Assembly (NCBI GenBank): GCA_021555105.2
Contig: CP134604.1
Coordinates: forward strand, 2,294,001-2,358,000
Origin: Thalassospiraceae bacterium LMO-JJ14
Lineage (GTDB): Bacteria; Pseudomonadota; Alphaproteobacteria; Rhodospirillales; Casp-alpha2
Reading direction: 5' to 3'
DNA: 64,000 nt
The notes under the pieces were generated by a model, which saw nothing but the letters and a program-made list of their open reading frames with translations, had not been told where the DNA came from and ran no database searches. This document shows, one piece after another, positions 63,973 through 64,000 of this stretch (positions within the stretch are counted from its first letter, which is position 1; each line of letters opens with the position of its first letter). A program made the position numbers and the translations under genes.

Positions 63973-64000
63973 TCCGGCGGATAACTGGACAACAGATCGA

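Overview
This 64 kb window looks like chromosomal DNA of an alphaproteobacterium, most like the Rhodospirillales. The evidence is the class I PHA synthase, a pyruvate dehydrogenase E1-beta with a fused lipoyl domain, an NDUFS4-type complex I accessory protein, the lipA / coq10-like / cinA / pgpA neighbourhood, a GTTC-N7-GTTC SOS box, and an intergenic palindrome of a type common in this class. GC content is moderately high by eye. No species can be named and no replication origin was seen.

Layout. 1-10.3 kb: phaC (cut by the left edge), an OmpA-like lipoprotein, alaC-hom, a GlpX-like protein missing most catalytic residues, recJ, a dCMP-deaminase-like enzyme and a normal class I fbp. 10.3-12.9 kb: an accessory patch with a small winged-helix regulator, a GntR/FCD regulator and the remains of a TctB-type transporter gene. 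12.9-15.4 kb: an acyl-CoA dehydrogenase, tRNA-Glu and an OmpR-type response regulator. 15.5-22.3 kb: a three-gene signalling operon (repeat protein, hybrid kinase, diguanylate cyclase). 22.3-25.2 kb: small proteins, including a short flagellar rod-type protein, a Panacea-domain protein and a Lys/Ala-rich histone-H1-like protein with 66-bp DNA repeats. 25.5-30.8 kb: an isopropylmalate-dehydrogenase-like enzyme, then the ATP-grasp / alpha-E / transglutaminase / Anbu operon.

30.8-38.4 kb (minus strand): a ten-gene Mrp-type antiporter cluster in the gene order of the Mrp-like half of membrane-bound hydrogenases, with three large ion-pumping subunits. 38.5-42.7 kb: a DUF192 protein, a PAS histidine kinase and glnS. 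42.8-43.5 kb: a 27-residue membrane-protein gene with its own Shine-Dalgarno and terminator, two palindromes and tRNA-Pro. 43.5-45.8 kb: a quinone-oxidoreductase-like protein, an NDUFS4-like protein, a DUF4197 protein and tRNA-Arg. 45.8-47.0 kb: a SLOG-like / phosphoribosyltransferase two-gene cassette. 47.1-48.8 kb: umuDC under an SOS box. 48.9-57.9 kb: two small unrelated genes, ftsB, two tandem ABM-like genes, and the PDH complex with lipA. 57.9-64 kb: coq10-like, a palindromic repeat, cinA, pgpA, an M23 peptidase / bactofilin pair and parC.

Most of the window is housekeeping. The best leads are the degenerate GlpX beside an intact fbp, the 27-aa small-protein gene, the SLOG/PRTase cassette, the repeat-protein/c-di-GMP operon and the Mrp cluster architecture.
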